Below, in pieces: positions 13,719-26,600 of a stretch of DNA of 64,000 nt. The notes beneath the pieces were generated by a model. It was not told the DNA's origin. It did not search any database and saw only the letters and a program-made list of their open reading frames with translations. The number at the start of each line of letters is the position of its first letter. The stretch's first letter is position 1. Made by a program: the position numbers and the translations under genes. The stretch spans positions 186,001 to 250,000 of the forward strand of contig WPIO01000090.1 in assembly GCA_009760855.2 (NCBI GenBank). The letters run 5' to 3'. The DNA is from Cristatella mucedo. Lineage: Eukaryota > Bryozoa > Phylactolaemata > Cristatellidae.

Positions 13719-16700
13719 GGTCTAATCACCATCAGTTTTCCAGGTGTTGCACTGCTGTAGCACTCCACACTGTGACCGCCAGTTGCCAGTTGACAATCAC
13801 TGTTGGAACGTGCAGCAGCCTCAGCCATGCCTCTCTTGTCGTAGGCAAATGACACACTGCTAGCCGTGGCTGTGTACTTCTATCCACCGGAGATTTCAAC
13901 TGCCACACGTCCGACGGTGTCCCTGCTGAATGACCAGCCACCACTGCTCGTGCATGCTCTTATGCTGCACTATAGACCATGTGAAGGCCCTTGGCAGCAG
14001 CTATCCGAGGGTCTGAAGATTGATGCCACAGACATACCTCTTGTGAGTCACGCTGCAACGCCCATAGCAGCCTCTGCAGCAACAGCAGCGGAAGCCCATT
14101 CTGCAGCAGCCGTGCAGCCACCACCACTGCAGATGTAGACGTCTTCGAAGCCGCAGCAGCCTCCTCAACACCAGCTGCATCAGCTGGCAAAACTAACCGT
14201 GTTGCCATCTGTGCTCTCGCCCTGGTGGTGTACAGCCCACGGATAACTTCGGTCCTGCTCTGCTCAGTTAGTGTTATCTTATTGATACCAGACCTTGCTA
14301 AAGCCAAAAAGTGCATGTGGAGAGTCGTTAAGATGACCCAGTTCCAATGACAGGTTTACAAAATTTACCTTACTCTCCTGCAGTTTTTAGTAGATTCTTA
14401 ATATGTAATTGTACAACATGGAAGCCAAGTCGGAAGTTCGGGTGTGCTTGTAGTTGTCTGTATAGGCCTGTCAATCAGGAGTTCAGTTTTATCATCATAC
14501 CACCTCAAGTGATTAAGCTACATATATGGATTGCATTTCTAAAAGGCTTGCATTCTCATGACAAAGTAATAGATCGGCAGCATAGGAAATGAGACCGGAT
14601 AATTCACAATCGAAAAAAATCCAATAGAGCTGCATCCAAACTAAGTCTAAACAAACTGAGTCCAAAAAGTGATCTGTAATCGAACCTTTTTTTCATTTCA
14701 CGTTTATCAGTTGATCCTGCAATATAGGTCTAGAAAGGGCATCTTGTAATATTTTAAGTACAACAAAGTTTCAGTCAGTAGCAGCATGCCCAAGTTAGAA
14801 TCTGTGCTTAGGTGTTGGGGACACTGGTCAGAGCACGAAGGCAAAGCACAAAAGGAAACCGAAGTTCAACTTGCTTTTTGGCATTAATGGTTGCGTGTGC
14901 ATTTGACGTTATCTTGTGTTACTTCGTTAGGGTTTGTGTGGATAGTTGGTAGCATACAGTAAACTAGACAAGCAAAGCACCTTCAAAATAATAATATGAC
15001 GTTTGTGTTGAGCCCTAAGACAACAAATTCTCTTTCTAGGCTCTCTATAGATGCTGTAAAGCAAACAAGCCAATTAGTTAAGTGATCATACGCAAAGTAT
15101 CAGCTCACATTGGCACACAAAGTAAAATTCTCATGGACAGTAAATCCTGTAAGCAAAATGTGCACTTTCTAGCTTCTGCTTAAGTTACATGAAGTCGGGG
15201 AGATATCTTGACATCTATCAGGGGTGAGTTCGAGGCTTTAGGATCATTCGAACTATAGGTAAGGTCTCCACGTGATTCAAGGTTGGCTTAGACGCATGGC
15301 TTGATCCTGGGAGCTGTCGGGACGATATCTAGCCTGATTGGGAAGCATTTTGGCTCGAGTATGTGTGCCCCAGTGAGAGAATGAAGTGGCCAAAAACTAG
15401 GTTACGCAAAGTCCATACACTATGTAATGTAATGTAACGTGTCTTGGTCTGTAACTCCACAAAGACTATGTGGGTGTTACAAAGGAGAGTTTTGTATAGC
15501 ATACCGTGCTCACAGCCTTACAGGCTTTTGGTATATATACAATTAGCCAACACACTTCATCTCACGCAACAAATAGAAAATGCTAATACATTTGTTAATG
15601 TTGTATTCCAGTCTAAGCTGGCTTCGAATGTTTGTTTTGTTGCTTAGCTGAAGGTAGACTGACTTGGCTGTGGAACTGATCTGGTAAATGTTTACTTTCG
15701 AACAGAATGCCCAGATTTCATGCTGTGTAATGCCTGTGATGCATCGGCGAGACGAGAGGTAATAATAATAATAATAATACATTTCGTAAAGCATCCTCAA
15801 AGAACTCAGTCTCTTTCTAGGCGCTTTACATTTGCTGCAAAGGAAGCACGATCGAACGGTTGATCGAGAAGGACCTGATGACCAATAAATGGTATTTAAA
15901 GCTACCGAAAGATTAAGCAAAATGACTCTACCTAGGTCTGCATTAATGAGAAAGTCGTTATACACTTGCAGCAGTGCTGACTTTCTGGAGTGATTAACTC
16001 TAAAACCCAAGTGGATCTTGCTAGGTTTAAAGTTGTATGTAACAGCTTAGCTTGTCTGTCAGTACTATTTCCAGTGTCTTTTTTGGAAACAGAATAGGGA
16101 GGCTGGATGGAAGGTGCGTAAGTTCTCCTGGTCAAGCATGCCTTTTTATTGAGTGGCCTGATAATGTTGTTTGAAAAATATGCAAGGACAAGACCTGAAG
16201 CCAAGGACATATATGTAGGGACAAGACCTGAGGTTAGGGGAATACTTAATATTTTAGTACTGCAGGCAACAGCAAATCTATGCAGCTTAGAAGGAGAGTT
16301 GTATTTATAGGATGTAGAGGGCCCAATAGTCGCCTTGGACGGTGAGGTGATTTTCAAGATAAGGTCATCAATGACAGGCTTGAAGGGGGAGAAGTTGATT
16401 TAGCACATAGGCACATGGGTGGGGATGTTACCTTGGGGTGGACTCTCTTCTCTTATCCATCTCCCTTATTAAGAAGCCGGGGAAACTATTTCTACAGATT
16501 TATGCTTATGACTTCTTTACCTAGCTGTGTCTCACCTTGGACTTGGGTTGCTATTGTTGCCGAGTGCTGCTCAGGACTTTAGCCCTGGAGTGCCCTCCTA
16601 CTGCAGCATCTAGATGATTCTCAGCCCCTGGCCTTTGCGAATCCCGGCCACTTTAACTATCAGCTCAAATCCACTCGTACTTGCCATAAATCCAAATCGT

Positions 16701-19700
16701 AGTTTCGTTGCTGCTTCCCACAACAGCGTGGCTCATTAAGCCGTGTTTTGCATTGCTAGCACTAGTTGTCCATAGCCTATGCAAGTGGCAGCATTCTCTC
16801 TTCCACTGCTCCCCACCTGTTGTGCGGTCAAGCTGCAAGCTAATAAGATCATACCAAGCTGGCCCAGTGGCTGAGCTCACTGGCTCGGTATTTCTGGCGT
16901 CCTTTTGCAGGTACCCATGCCCGGCGATGCAATGCCCATCTGCATTGCCCGCTGTCAAATGGCAGCCGACTGGAAGATTCGTCTTGTCGAAAACATCGAA
17001 GCTCAATCATGCCCCGTCCAGAGTGGGTGAGTCGGCGTGCGTGGGGTCAGTTCTAGATATCCGGTTTGTGGTTCGCTCTAGGTTCGTAAGCACTTTTGCT
17101 CTACTACTGGCTTTGACTAGCACGAGAAGGAGAAACCGTCGTCGGCATGCCACTGCATGCGACTTGTTGAGTGAGTGTAAGGGTCGTCAGCATGACCTGT
17201 GCATCGGTAAGGTGCATATGAAGCTGTTCTTGCTCTTACAGCTCGGCTCAAGCAGGCATGTACCCCATTCTCGCCCTGCATCTAAGACGTTCGTGGTGCC
17301 TGAAGCTGGAACCTCTCTTCTTATCTGTGATCTTCGGTCAAAAATCATCCGAGGAACCTCTGAAATATGGGGTACCTCAGGGCTCTGTGCTTGGTCCTGT
17401 TCTTTTCACGGTTTATACTCTCCCTTTGCCGATGTGATTTCCGGGCACAATCCAGGCTCTCACTTTTATGCAGATACCTCAGTTGTACCTCTGCTTTGAT
17501 CCCTACCAGCCCTCTAGCATTTCGAGTTCTCTCAACTCCTTTGCTATGTATTGATGACATCTGCACATGGATGGCAGCAAACTGTGATCAATTAAATTAT
17601 TATAAAACCAACTTACTAGTTATGGGCAAACCAAGTGTGATTCAGAAATTGAAATGCCAGCACTCAAAATCAGCTTGCCAGGATATCTCCTGTTGAATCT
17701 ACACAAAATCTAGGTGTCAGGTTCCAAAGTGACCTTTCATTAGACCATCACATCAGCTCCACAGTCAAGTCTGCCTACTTTCAGCCACATAACATTGCTA
17801 AAATTTGGGCTTGTTTAGACAGGGATACTACATCTAAGTTGGTCTCTGCATTTGTGACATCCAGTCTTGACTTCTGTAACTCAATGCTTGCCGGCCTGTG
17901 CACTCAGGCGCTTACAGCTGGTGCAAGACTCTGCAGCTAGACTTGTCTGTCGTGAGCGGCGCAGTTGCCACATCTCATTACTTCTCACCGACCTGCACTG
18001 GCTTCAAATCAAGCAGTGCATCGACGTCAAGGTTGTATCACTCACTTTAAGGTTCCTTCATTCTTTGGCCCCAGCCTACCTATCAGATCTACTCCCCCTC
18101 CAGGCTAAGCATCACACCACCTGCTTTTCGAAATCTAGCTGTTTACATATACCTCCTACAAACCTCAAATCCTTTAGAGACGGTACCGTTCGTATGCTCC
18201 CAAAGCCTGGAACTCACTCCCGACTTGTCTCACGACAGCTCCTTGTTTGCATTTAAAAAGAAACTAAAAATGCATTTATTTATGACAGCATTTAGTGGTC
18301 CCTGTGATTCGTCCTTTATGTGCCTATGAGTGCTGCCACTAACCACACTTTCATGCAGACTCGGTGCATGTCACCCCTAATCGTGTTATTCTTGTTATTT
18401 ATAGAGCATGCTACCACTAACCATTCGATGGTACTTCCTTTGCAGCAAATATAAAAGTGCCTAGAAAGGGATTGAGTTCTTTGGGAGTGCTATATCAAAT
18501 GTATTGGTAGTAGTGGTATGTAATAATAATGATAATATGGGCAACACTTACTTGGTGTGCACCCTAGGACAAATAAATCTCTCCAGACTCTGTTTTCTTT
18601 GTGAAGATGTATATCAACTGATTGATCATAAATAAATAGTGATCATAAAATGCACGCTATTGCACGATCTGTAACTACTTAAATTGACTAGTGGCATGGA
18701 CAAAGGTCATGCATGCTGTGACAAGTAAATCGGTTGACTTTGCTTAAAATGTCTAGTTTGGGGGGGGATTTTGTGATGTCAGCAGAATAGAGGGATTCCG
18801 GGCTATAGGTGCATAGGAGCTGAATGCTCATTCGTCTAGGGTTGGTCGTCGGCTATTTAGAGGTAGAGTCACAGCTAGGTCACTTGATTCGGAAGAGTTG
18901 CAGGCACGATGCCTAATTAGGAAGTATTTCGAATAGGTTGACCTCGGCAAGTGAATGAAGGGGTCTAAAAGTGAATGATTTGGAGGTCGAAACACTGCTT
19001 GGTTGTATCCTATCCGAGTCTGCTCCTCTGACGAAGCTCACTGTATGCCCTAGCCCAAATGGTTCACTGCAGACATCAGGCTAGCTCGGACTACTAAGTG
19101 CAAGCTTGAACAAACTGGTTTACAAGGATTATTGCAGATTTTGCCGATCCCTCTTATGTGAGGTCAAGTTAAGCTTTTTTTAAACATAGTAGATTGCAGA
19201 TGCACTGTCAAAAATCCTAGTGTCAACCACACCAAACCATCCCCTTAGAGCTCCCATATCAGCAGCTTTCCTAGTGATCCTTGTGGCGATCTAGCAGATC
19301 ATTTCTCTAGTTTTTTTCTAAGCAAGATAGATTTGAGTCCATCTTAAAGGTTAGATGGCCATGGCAATCTTCTACCTCAGTTTCTTGCAGTAAGTACTTG
19401 AATGTTCTTCAAGGCTGCCACTAATGACCTGATCTTGCAGTCCATCTTTAAGTCTAAGACTAATAGCCTGCTAAACCCTATACCTACTGCTCTCATCCTG
19501 AGATCCTTAGATCAACTGCTGCCATGCATAGCTAACGTGATTTCTATGTTCATAGAGTCGAGTTTTATCCCTGCGTCCTTCAAAAGGCTGTTTTAGGCGA
19601 CCCATTAAGAAGGCAACACTTGACCAGGAAAACTTGAGCAACGTTCTCCCAGTGTATCTACTACTGCTCATATATGAGACTTCGGGAACCATTAGTGCAG

Positions 19701-20066
19701 ACAAGCTAAACTTGTATATCATATCTTCAAGCCTGACAAGGAAGTTGTAGTCATGGTTTAGAGGGATACAATCCAAGCAGTCTGCACTCATGCCAGTGTA
19801 TAAAGACCTTCTCGGGAATGCAGATTTTGATAAAGCCCGCTTTTTTTCTGGTTCTTTCTGGAGCTTTTGACACTATTGAGCACCAGCTCCTACTAGTGTG
19901 CCTCCCGTCTCGCTTGGACGTAATGGGCATGGCACTCCAATGGTTTAGATCTTATCTCAGTGGAAGACTCGATAGCATCGCTGGCAATGGACAACATTCA
20001 TCCGAAGAGCCCCTTAAGTATATGGTGCCCTAGGCTTCTGTGCTTGGTATAGTCCTTATGACAATT

Positions 20067-20115
<49 letters not shown>

Positions 20116-23100
20116 GTCGATGTAATTTCCAAACCCAATCTAGGCTTTCATTTCCATGCAGATGACACTCAATCACACCTGCGCTTTCATCCTTCCCTGC
20201 TTCTAGCATCTTGTAACTGTCAAATCTCTCACTGCATGTGTTGCTGACATTCGCACTTGGAAACTCCCAAAATGAGTTATGCTAGAGCCAATTAATTTGT
20301 TATGGGCAAAACCAGCATTACTCAGAAATGGGGAAAACCTCACCTTCAAGATTGAGTCGACTTGTAGCATCTGCACATAGTCTGGGTGTCTTGTCAAGTT
20401 TGACGTTGGATTAAACGACCACATTAGCTATATGTGTAGTCGGCCTACTTTCAGCAACATTGCATTGCAAAAATTGGGGCTCACTTTCGAAATGATACCA
20501 CATATGATACTGCATTTGTCCACGCATTTGTGACGTACCATCTCGATCTGTGTTACTACTTGCAGGCCTCCCGACCTGTGTAATATGGCACTTACAGTTT
20601 GTGCAAAACTAGGCCATTTAGGCTAGTCTGCCGTGAATATAACCACACAATAACCACATTTTCCGTCTCACTGGCTCGAACTTGATCGCTCTTGATTATT
20701 CAGTGTATCGAATTAAAGGCTTTGTCACTGACTTTCAGGTCACCTCCCTCCCTCCCCCTCTCTGTCTGTGGCTTGAGTAGTTGAGCTGTGCCTCTACTAA
20801 ACTAAAAATCCTTAGAAATCGATCCAGACAGATGGCACGACATCCCATGACTTACCGACATATAAACAGATTTAAAAATACCCACCTTTTCCTCACAACA
20901 TTGGTTAGGTTTGCATGAAGAATTCTTTGTGTGCTAATGCAAGCCGACACTGTGCATGTGGTCACTAAGCAATTGACACCTGCTTCCTGTACAGCATATA
21001 TAGTGCCTAGAAAGAGGTTTAGTTGACTGGGATACTAAATAAATCTCTTATTAGAAAAAGTGCAAGTGTTTAAAAATTAATCGGCATCCTCCTTATAGGT
21101 TTGGTGTGCTTATGTAGCTTAAAAATGTGCTCTTTTTGTTGATAAGTCTCATGTCTTATGGTAGGTTTATACTACAAGTACATCTTGCTTTTGCTGTTTC
21201 ACTAATGCAGGCCCACGTTCGCCAGTCTTAACAATAACCTTAAAAAAATCCTCAAGTGGTTTACACACCAAGTGCTGGCGTTTTAATTTATAATCCCCAG
21301 AGAGGTAGCGATTGAAACGAAAAGACTTTAAGGTGTAATGGTCATTTTATATCACCCCAAGAGAGCTAAATCTCCATCGGTGTGCTCTTCTAATCGCTGC
21401 TAGAGAAACAACCACCGATTATTGATTACATTCACGATATTAGTGAGCCGTAATGGCTCACTAGGCAAGGCGGTTGCTTTTCACGACCTCAGCCCCGAGG
21501 TCGTGGGCTCGAATCCTGCAGTGGGCGATCCTTTATCGCCACTGCAAGCGGTGGTGATAGCCGGAAAGGCTCTTCTGTCGATATACAAAAGAGGCTGTTA
21601 AATCAGCTAGCATTTATTTATTTATTTATTTATTTATATCAAGTTAGACAAGTAGGCAAAAGCACATAAGAACATGCTATTGGGGCCACTGGTTAGTAGG
21701 ACCCCCTGTTAGTAACATGTACTGAATCATGCATGGGTAAACATGCAAAACACGCAGGAACAAAAAAGATAAGTTCGGTGGAGTGCGAAAGCTGAGCAGA
21801 ACAGATGCATCTTTCGCTGAAACCTGTACGATGCAAAGTTACTTTAGGAGGGGGAACAGAAGCAATCTCCAAGCTTTCAGTGCATACAAACTAGTGGCAT
21901 TTTTTCAAATTGTTTACCTTCGTATAGCTGATAAGCATATTAGCTGGGCGCCTCTGTTTGCACACCTTCTGTACTTCCTTTATTTACATAGGGAGTCGGT
22001 GTTGATCAATGAGGTTGACATCAAGCAGCCTGGCTTGGATCTATATGAGTTCATAGAGCTTAAAGGTGAGCGCTCACCGCAGCCATCTTTGCTGAAAACG
22101 TGTTTTTTTTATTGTGAGTGCTCACACACATCGCAAAAGCTAGCTTGTTACGATTTAGGGCCATCTGTGACGATGGCCCACTAGGGACGGCGGGTGCTCT
22201 ATGCAAACGAGGTCCAGAGGTCCTGGACTCGAATCCTGCGGTTGGCGATTTTTTTTTCTTGCCACTGCAAGTGGTGGTGATAGCCGTTAAGGCTCTTTTG
22301 CTGCTATACAATTGGAGCTGTAAAACAGCTTATATTCACATTTACTATGTTATTGCCCACTTTGTAGTGTGATTTGGGTCCTTATCCTGCTGCTGCATTA
22401 AGTTGTTGCCCAGAAGACCTTTGACAGACATAACTCTCACGTTTTGGAGCACATCGACGTACAAAATTTTAGTCTATAATGGGAAGGAGTGAGATGCCAC
22501 ATGCTAATGCAGGCATCCGAAAATGAATGTCCCCAACCAATGATACCTTCAGTGGCATGTTGACCAGTATGCCACGGTCAGTCTTTGTAATAAAACTATC
22601 CGGCAAGTGAGTTATTGTTTTGTTCAGCTACAAGGCCTTTCCCTTGTTACTGAATTATATTCGCATATGCAAGCCAACGTCTCACCGATTGCGGTCCTGC
22701 CATCCTCGAAGTGGCACACAGTGGCCCCCTAGCCTTCCTGTGAGATAGTGGAGATTTTAATTATTAGATCAGCTCGAAATCTAATTGTCATATTCCAAAG
22801 CGACCTCTCGTTAGACGACCATATCAGCTCCACGGTCAAATCTGCCTATTTTCAGCTTCATAACATTGCTAAAATTCGGGCTTGTTTAGATAAGGATACC
22901 ACGTCGAAGTTGGTCCATGCATTCGTGACATCTCGTCTCGACTTCTGCTACTCACTGCCTACTGGCCTACCAGCATGTGCGATCAGGCGATTGCAGCTGG
23001 TGCAAAACTCTGCAGCTAGGCTTGTCTGTCGTGAGCATCGCAGTTGCCACGTTACACCACTTCTCGCCGACCTGCACTGGCTACCAGTCAAGCAACGGAT

Positions 23101-23605
23101 TGACTTCAAGGTTTTGTCGCTCACTTTTAGGTCCCTTCATTCTATGGCTCCAGCCTATCTCTCCGACATACTCCCCCATCAGGCCAAGCATCGTACCACC
23201 CGCTTTTCGGAATCCAACAGTCTAGAAATACCTCATACAAACCTTGAATCCTTTGGAGACCGTGCATTTAGTTCATATGCTCCCAAAGCTTGGAACTCCC
23301 TCTGACCTGCGTCAGAACATCCCCTGACCTGACCACATTTAAAGGGAACTTAAAAACACCTATTTAGGACAGCATTTAGTGGGTCCCTGTGATTCGTCCT
23401 TGATGCGCTTCTGCGTGCTGACACTGTGCATGCTGCCACTAACCACATTTGCATGGTGACCCTGTGCATGTCACCCCTAACCATGCTATTCATTTTGTTT
23501 GTTTATCAAGCATGATTTTACTCACCATTCAATTGCATTTCCCTTTGCAGCAAATGTAAAGCGCCTAGCAAGAGATTAAGTTCTCTGAGGGCGCTTTATC
23601 AAGTA

Positions 23606-23636
<31 letters not shown>

Positions 23637-26600
23637 GTCGTGTTTTCTTTGCAACAAATGTGAAGTGCCTCGAAAGAGATTGAGTTCTCTGAAGGGGCTT
23701 TATCAAGTGTATTATTATTATTATTATTATTATTCCGTGAAAGGCCCTTAGGGTGAGCTTTTTTTGGAATCCCTGGCTATCTTATGAAGTTTCAATTTCG
23801 CACAGCTTTGACTTATCCCTAGATGACAGTGACTTCTGTAGTTAATGCCTTATTTATTAAGTGCTACCAATATGCCCTAATAGAGCTTGCCATCTCCATC
23901 GTCTGTAGAATATTCCATTAGTGCTAGCTACTACCGAGACAGCCTGATTTGGAATTTACTTCATGCTGGCACATTGTGGTAATCCATTCACACGTGTCAC
24001 GAAAATGTTCATGACTCAAGTTCTGTACAGCCTTATTTCTAAAATGTGTTTTTAAGATTACTGTTTTCGTAGGATTAAATTTGCCGATTTGATGCATATC
24101 TGCTACTGAGGTGCTCTTTGATATCAAAGCTCGTTAGTAGCTCTATATTTTGGATGGCATCTCCATCGCTAGGTACCTACTTCCTGTGCCGCAAAGCACT
24201 CACATCCTGGGCCGCAAGACTTACTTCCTGGGCCAAAAGGCTGCTCCTTGCTGTTGGAAGCCTGCCTTAACCAGGGTACGTGAATACCGTGGACATGATT
24301 ATAGTTAATGCAACCTAAAACAATTAAAAGCCTACACTTGATGTTACAGGTTTTGCATGAGCACATTTGGAGCTTTGCGAGAGGGTAACTAGGGATGGAA
24401 CCAGGCGTCTGTGATGTTTATGTTGTCGCATCCCACTAAATAGCAAAAAAGGAAGAAATGTTTATTCTTCCTGGTATGGCTCAGGCTAAACCCTTATCAG
24501 ATTGGTCTGAACTGCTAGTCACCTGTTTACCGCAATCTTGATACAAATCTGTGATGGCTTCTGCTCTCATCTTCAAATTCCTGACCCTTGGAACAACTCG
24601 CAGTACGTTGGGGCCGGTTGTACTGTTCCATCAAGTTTGGTATGCCACTTGCAAGGAATGTATAATAGGTGCTCTGAGCTCTCTGGCCCATTGGTCGTTG
24701 TGTTGTTTTTTCTGCTCTGTCTTTTAACGGCAGTGCATCTGTCATCTTTCAAATGCTGGGCAATCACAAACAGCCTGCCTACATGTGCTTGCACTTGGTC
24801 GAGTGTTGGCTTGATAAGCATGTGCTATTGCTCCGTGGGCCTACGCTCCTTGGGTCAATTGCTACCTCGATCGTGATGTCAGCCTCTGTGGTGCTGCAGG
24901 GCCTGGTGGATTGGATGCTTCTGATTACATGATTGTTGTCTACATCGTAACCAAGGCAGCCCACACGAGTTTTGAAATTTCATTGAAAGGAAGGTTTAGC
25001 CCCACTGGGTTCTTTGTCATTGGGTCAAGTAACGTTGGAGCTGCAATGCCGTTCCCTGACAATGTGCAGGTGGGTTCTGTGCTGCACAACTCGATGTTTT
25101 ACTGTGTGCCATTTTGATGGAAGATTGTAAAATAGCAACTCTGAAGTTGTGCAATGCCCTCTGTTTAGCACTGTAGCATGAGTGGCTTATAGGGCTTACA
25201 TCAAACCTAAGACGATCTGTCTAAGCTGTACTAACCCTTCCACACCACACCCTGGTCAATCTGACAGAAATTAGAAACACAACATAGATCAAGCTTTAGG
25301 CAAACACAAGGAACTTCTTCCTACACTTATGATTACAGATGACTCTTGCATAGAGCATGAATTGCAAGGAATCGTTGCATTGCAACCATGGCATTGTTTG
25401 AGCCCGTGGGCTTTGTTAAGAATAATGTGGTTGCTGGAGTCTCGCCTGGCCGCCCTTAGCAGGTGCAATGGTTTCAGCTCGATACCCAATAGCAAGTAAA
25501 AATATTTATTCAAACAGTTTATAGGGGCTTGGAGTATGCATATGCAGATGAGTGCATATTGTTTCTAATGAGTGTGGCAGCTCCTGAATTGTTTCGGGCA
25601 AAGTGTAGCACATACATAGCTAATGAATGCTCAACCTCGTAGCCGATCACAACTACTGGTATAATTAGTGCCTCGAAGCATTTCTGCCTAGTAGTACAAG
25701 CCGCTTCGATGTGTACCGAAAAATATTAGAGAACAGCAGTGATCAATATTGCCTGTAACTCGGAAATGAGCCGGTGTGCGAGGGCAAGCTCATCTTAGCT
25801 AGGAGGTGATGGAAAACTGGCAGGTCTGTATTTGGTTTTGCGTTGATGAACTTATAGAAAACCTGTGTTGATATCGTGATGTGAGAATGCATTCCCCACC
25901 CTTATCGCAATGCCGCACCTTTACTGCCGAGCTGGTTTGGTCTAGCGGTTAAGGTGCTCACCCCGACCAAGGTCTGACTGAGGTCGTGGGCTCGAGCCCT
26001 GAGGCATATGTGAAGCGCCTGAATAGAGATTAAGTTCTCTTGGGGCACTATATAAATGAATTATATATTTTTTTTCTAAACGTTGTCTGGCAGTACTAGG
26101 CTGGGGAGCTCTTCCAACCTTGACTAGCCAATCGGATCGCAGTGTTCCTGCTGCTAAGAGTGTGCAACGGTGCTAGCCAATTAGTGTGTAGCTCTCCTGA
26201 GCCGCAGACGACAGGGAGCTCCGGTTAGCATTAACGCCTTCTGGACTTTAGTTGATAATTGAATGCTGAGTTTGGTTGTGTTCCAAGTGGTTTGCTGTTT
26301 AGCAATACGCCCACATTGATGCTCACAACAATTGGTAGCAGAGAATGGTTGAATCTACAGACTTCACGATCGGAAAAACCGGCAAGATGGTGTTTGAACA
26401 TATGGTATTTAGAGGCAGCCCTTAACTTTTGTCCTGGTTAAATTCTTTTGAGCAGGCGGTGGTCCCACATTATCGATAGAAATGCCGCTTAAGTGAGTCA
26501 TTATCTGTTTTCTTTGGGGTTCTGCCTTAAGCTTTTATTGTGAACAGCCGGAGGCCATAGACGATTACGAGCTGTTTTGCCGCAAGCTTGTTTGGCTGTG

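Noticed and set aside
13556..13855. ORFs encoding long Cys-Val or His-Thr runs (also at 62.35-62.75 and 63.15-63.54 kb)
   Set aside because: They are translations of (GT)n microsatellites, open in several frames on both strands.
16708..17499. A 263-codon ORF
   Set aside because: It fuses intron, exon 7 in another frame and LINE sequence; no domain, and contradicted by the splice model.
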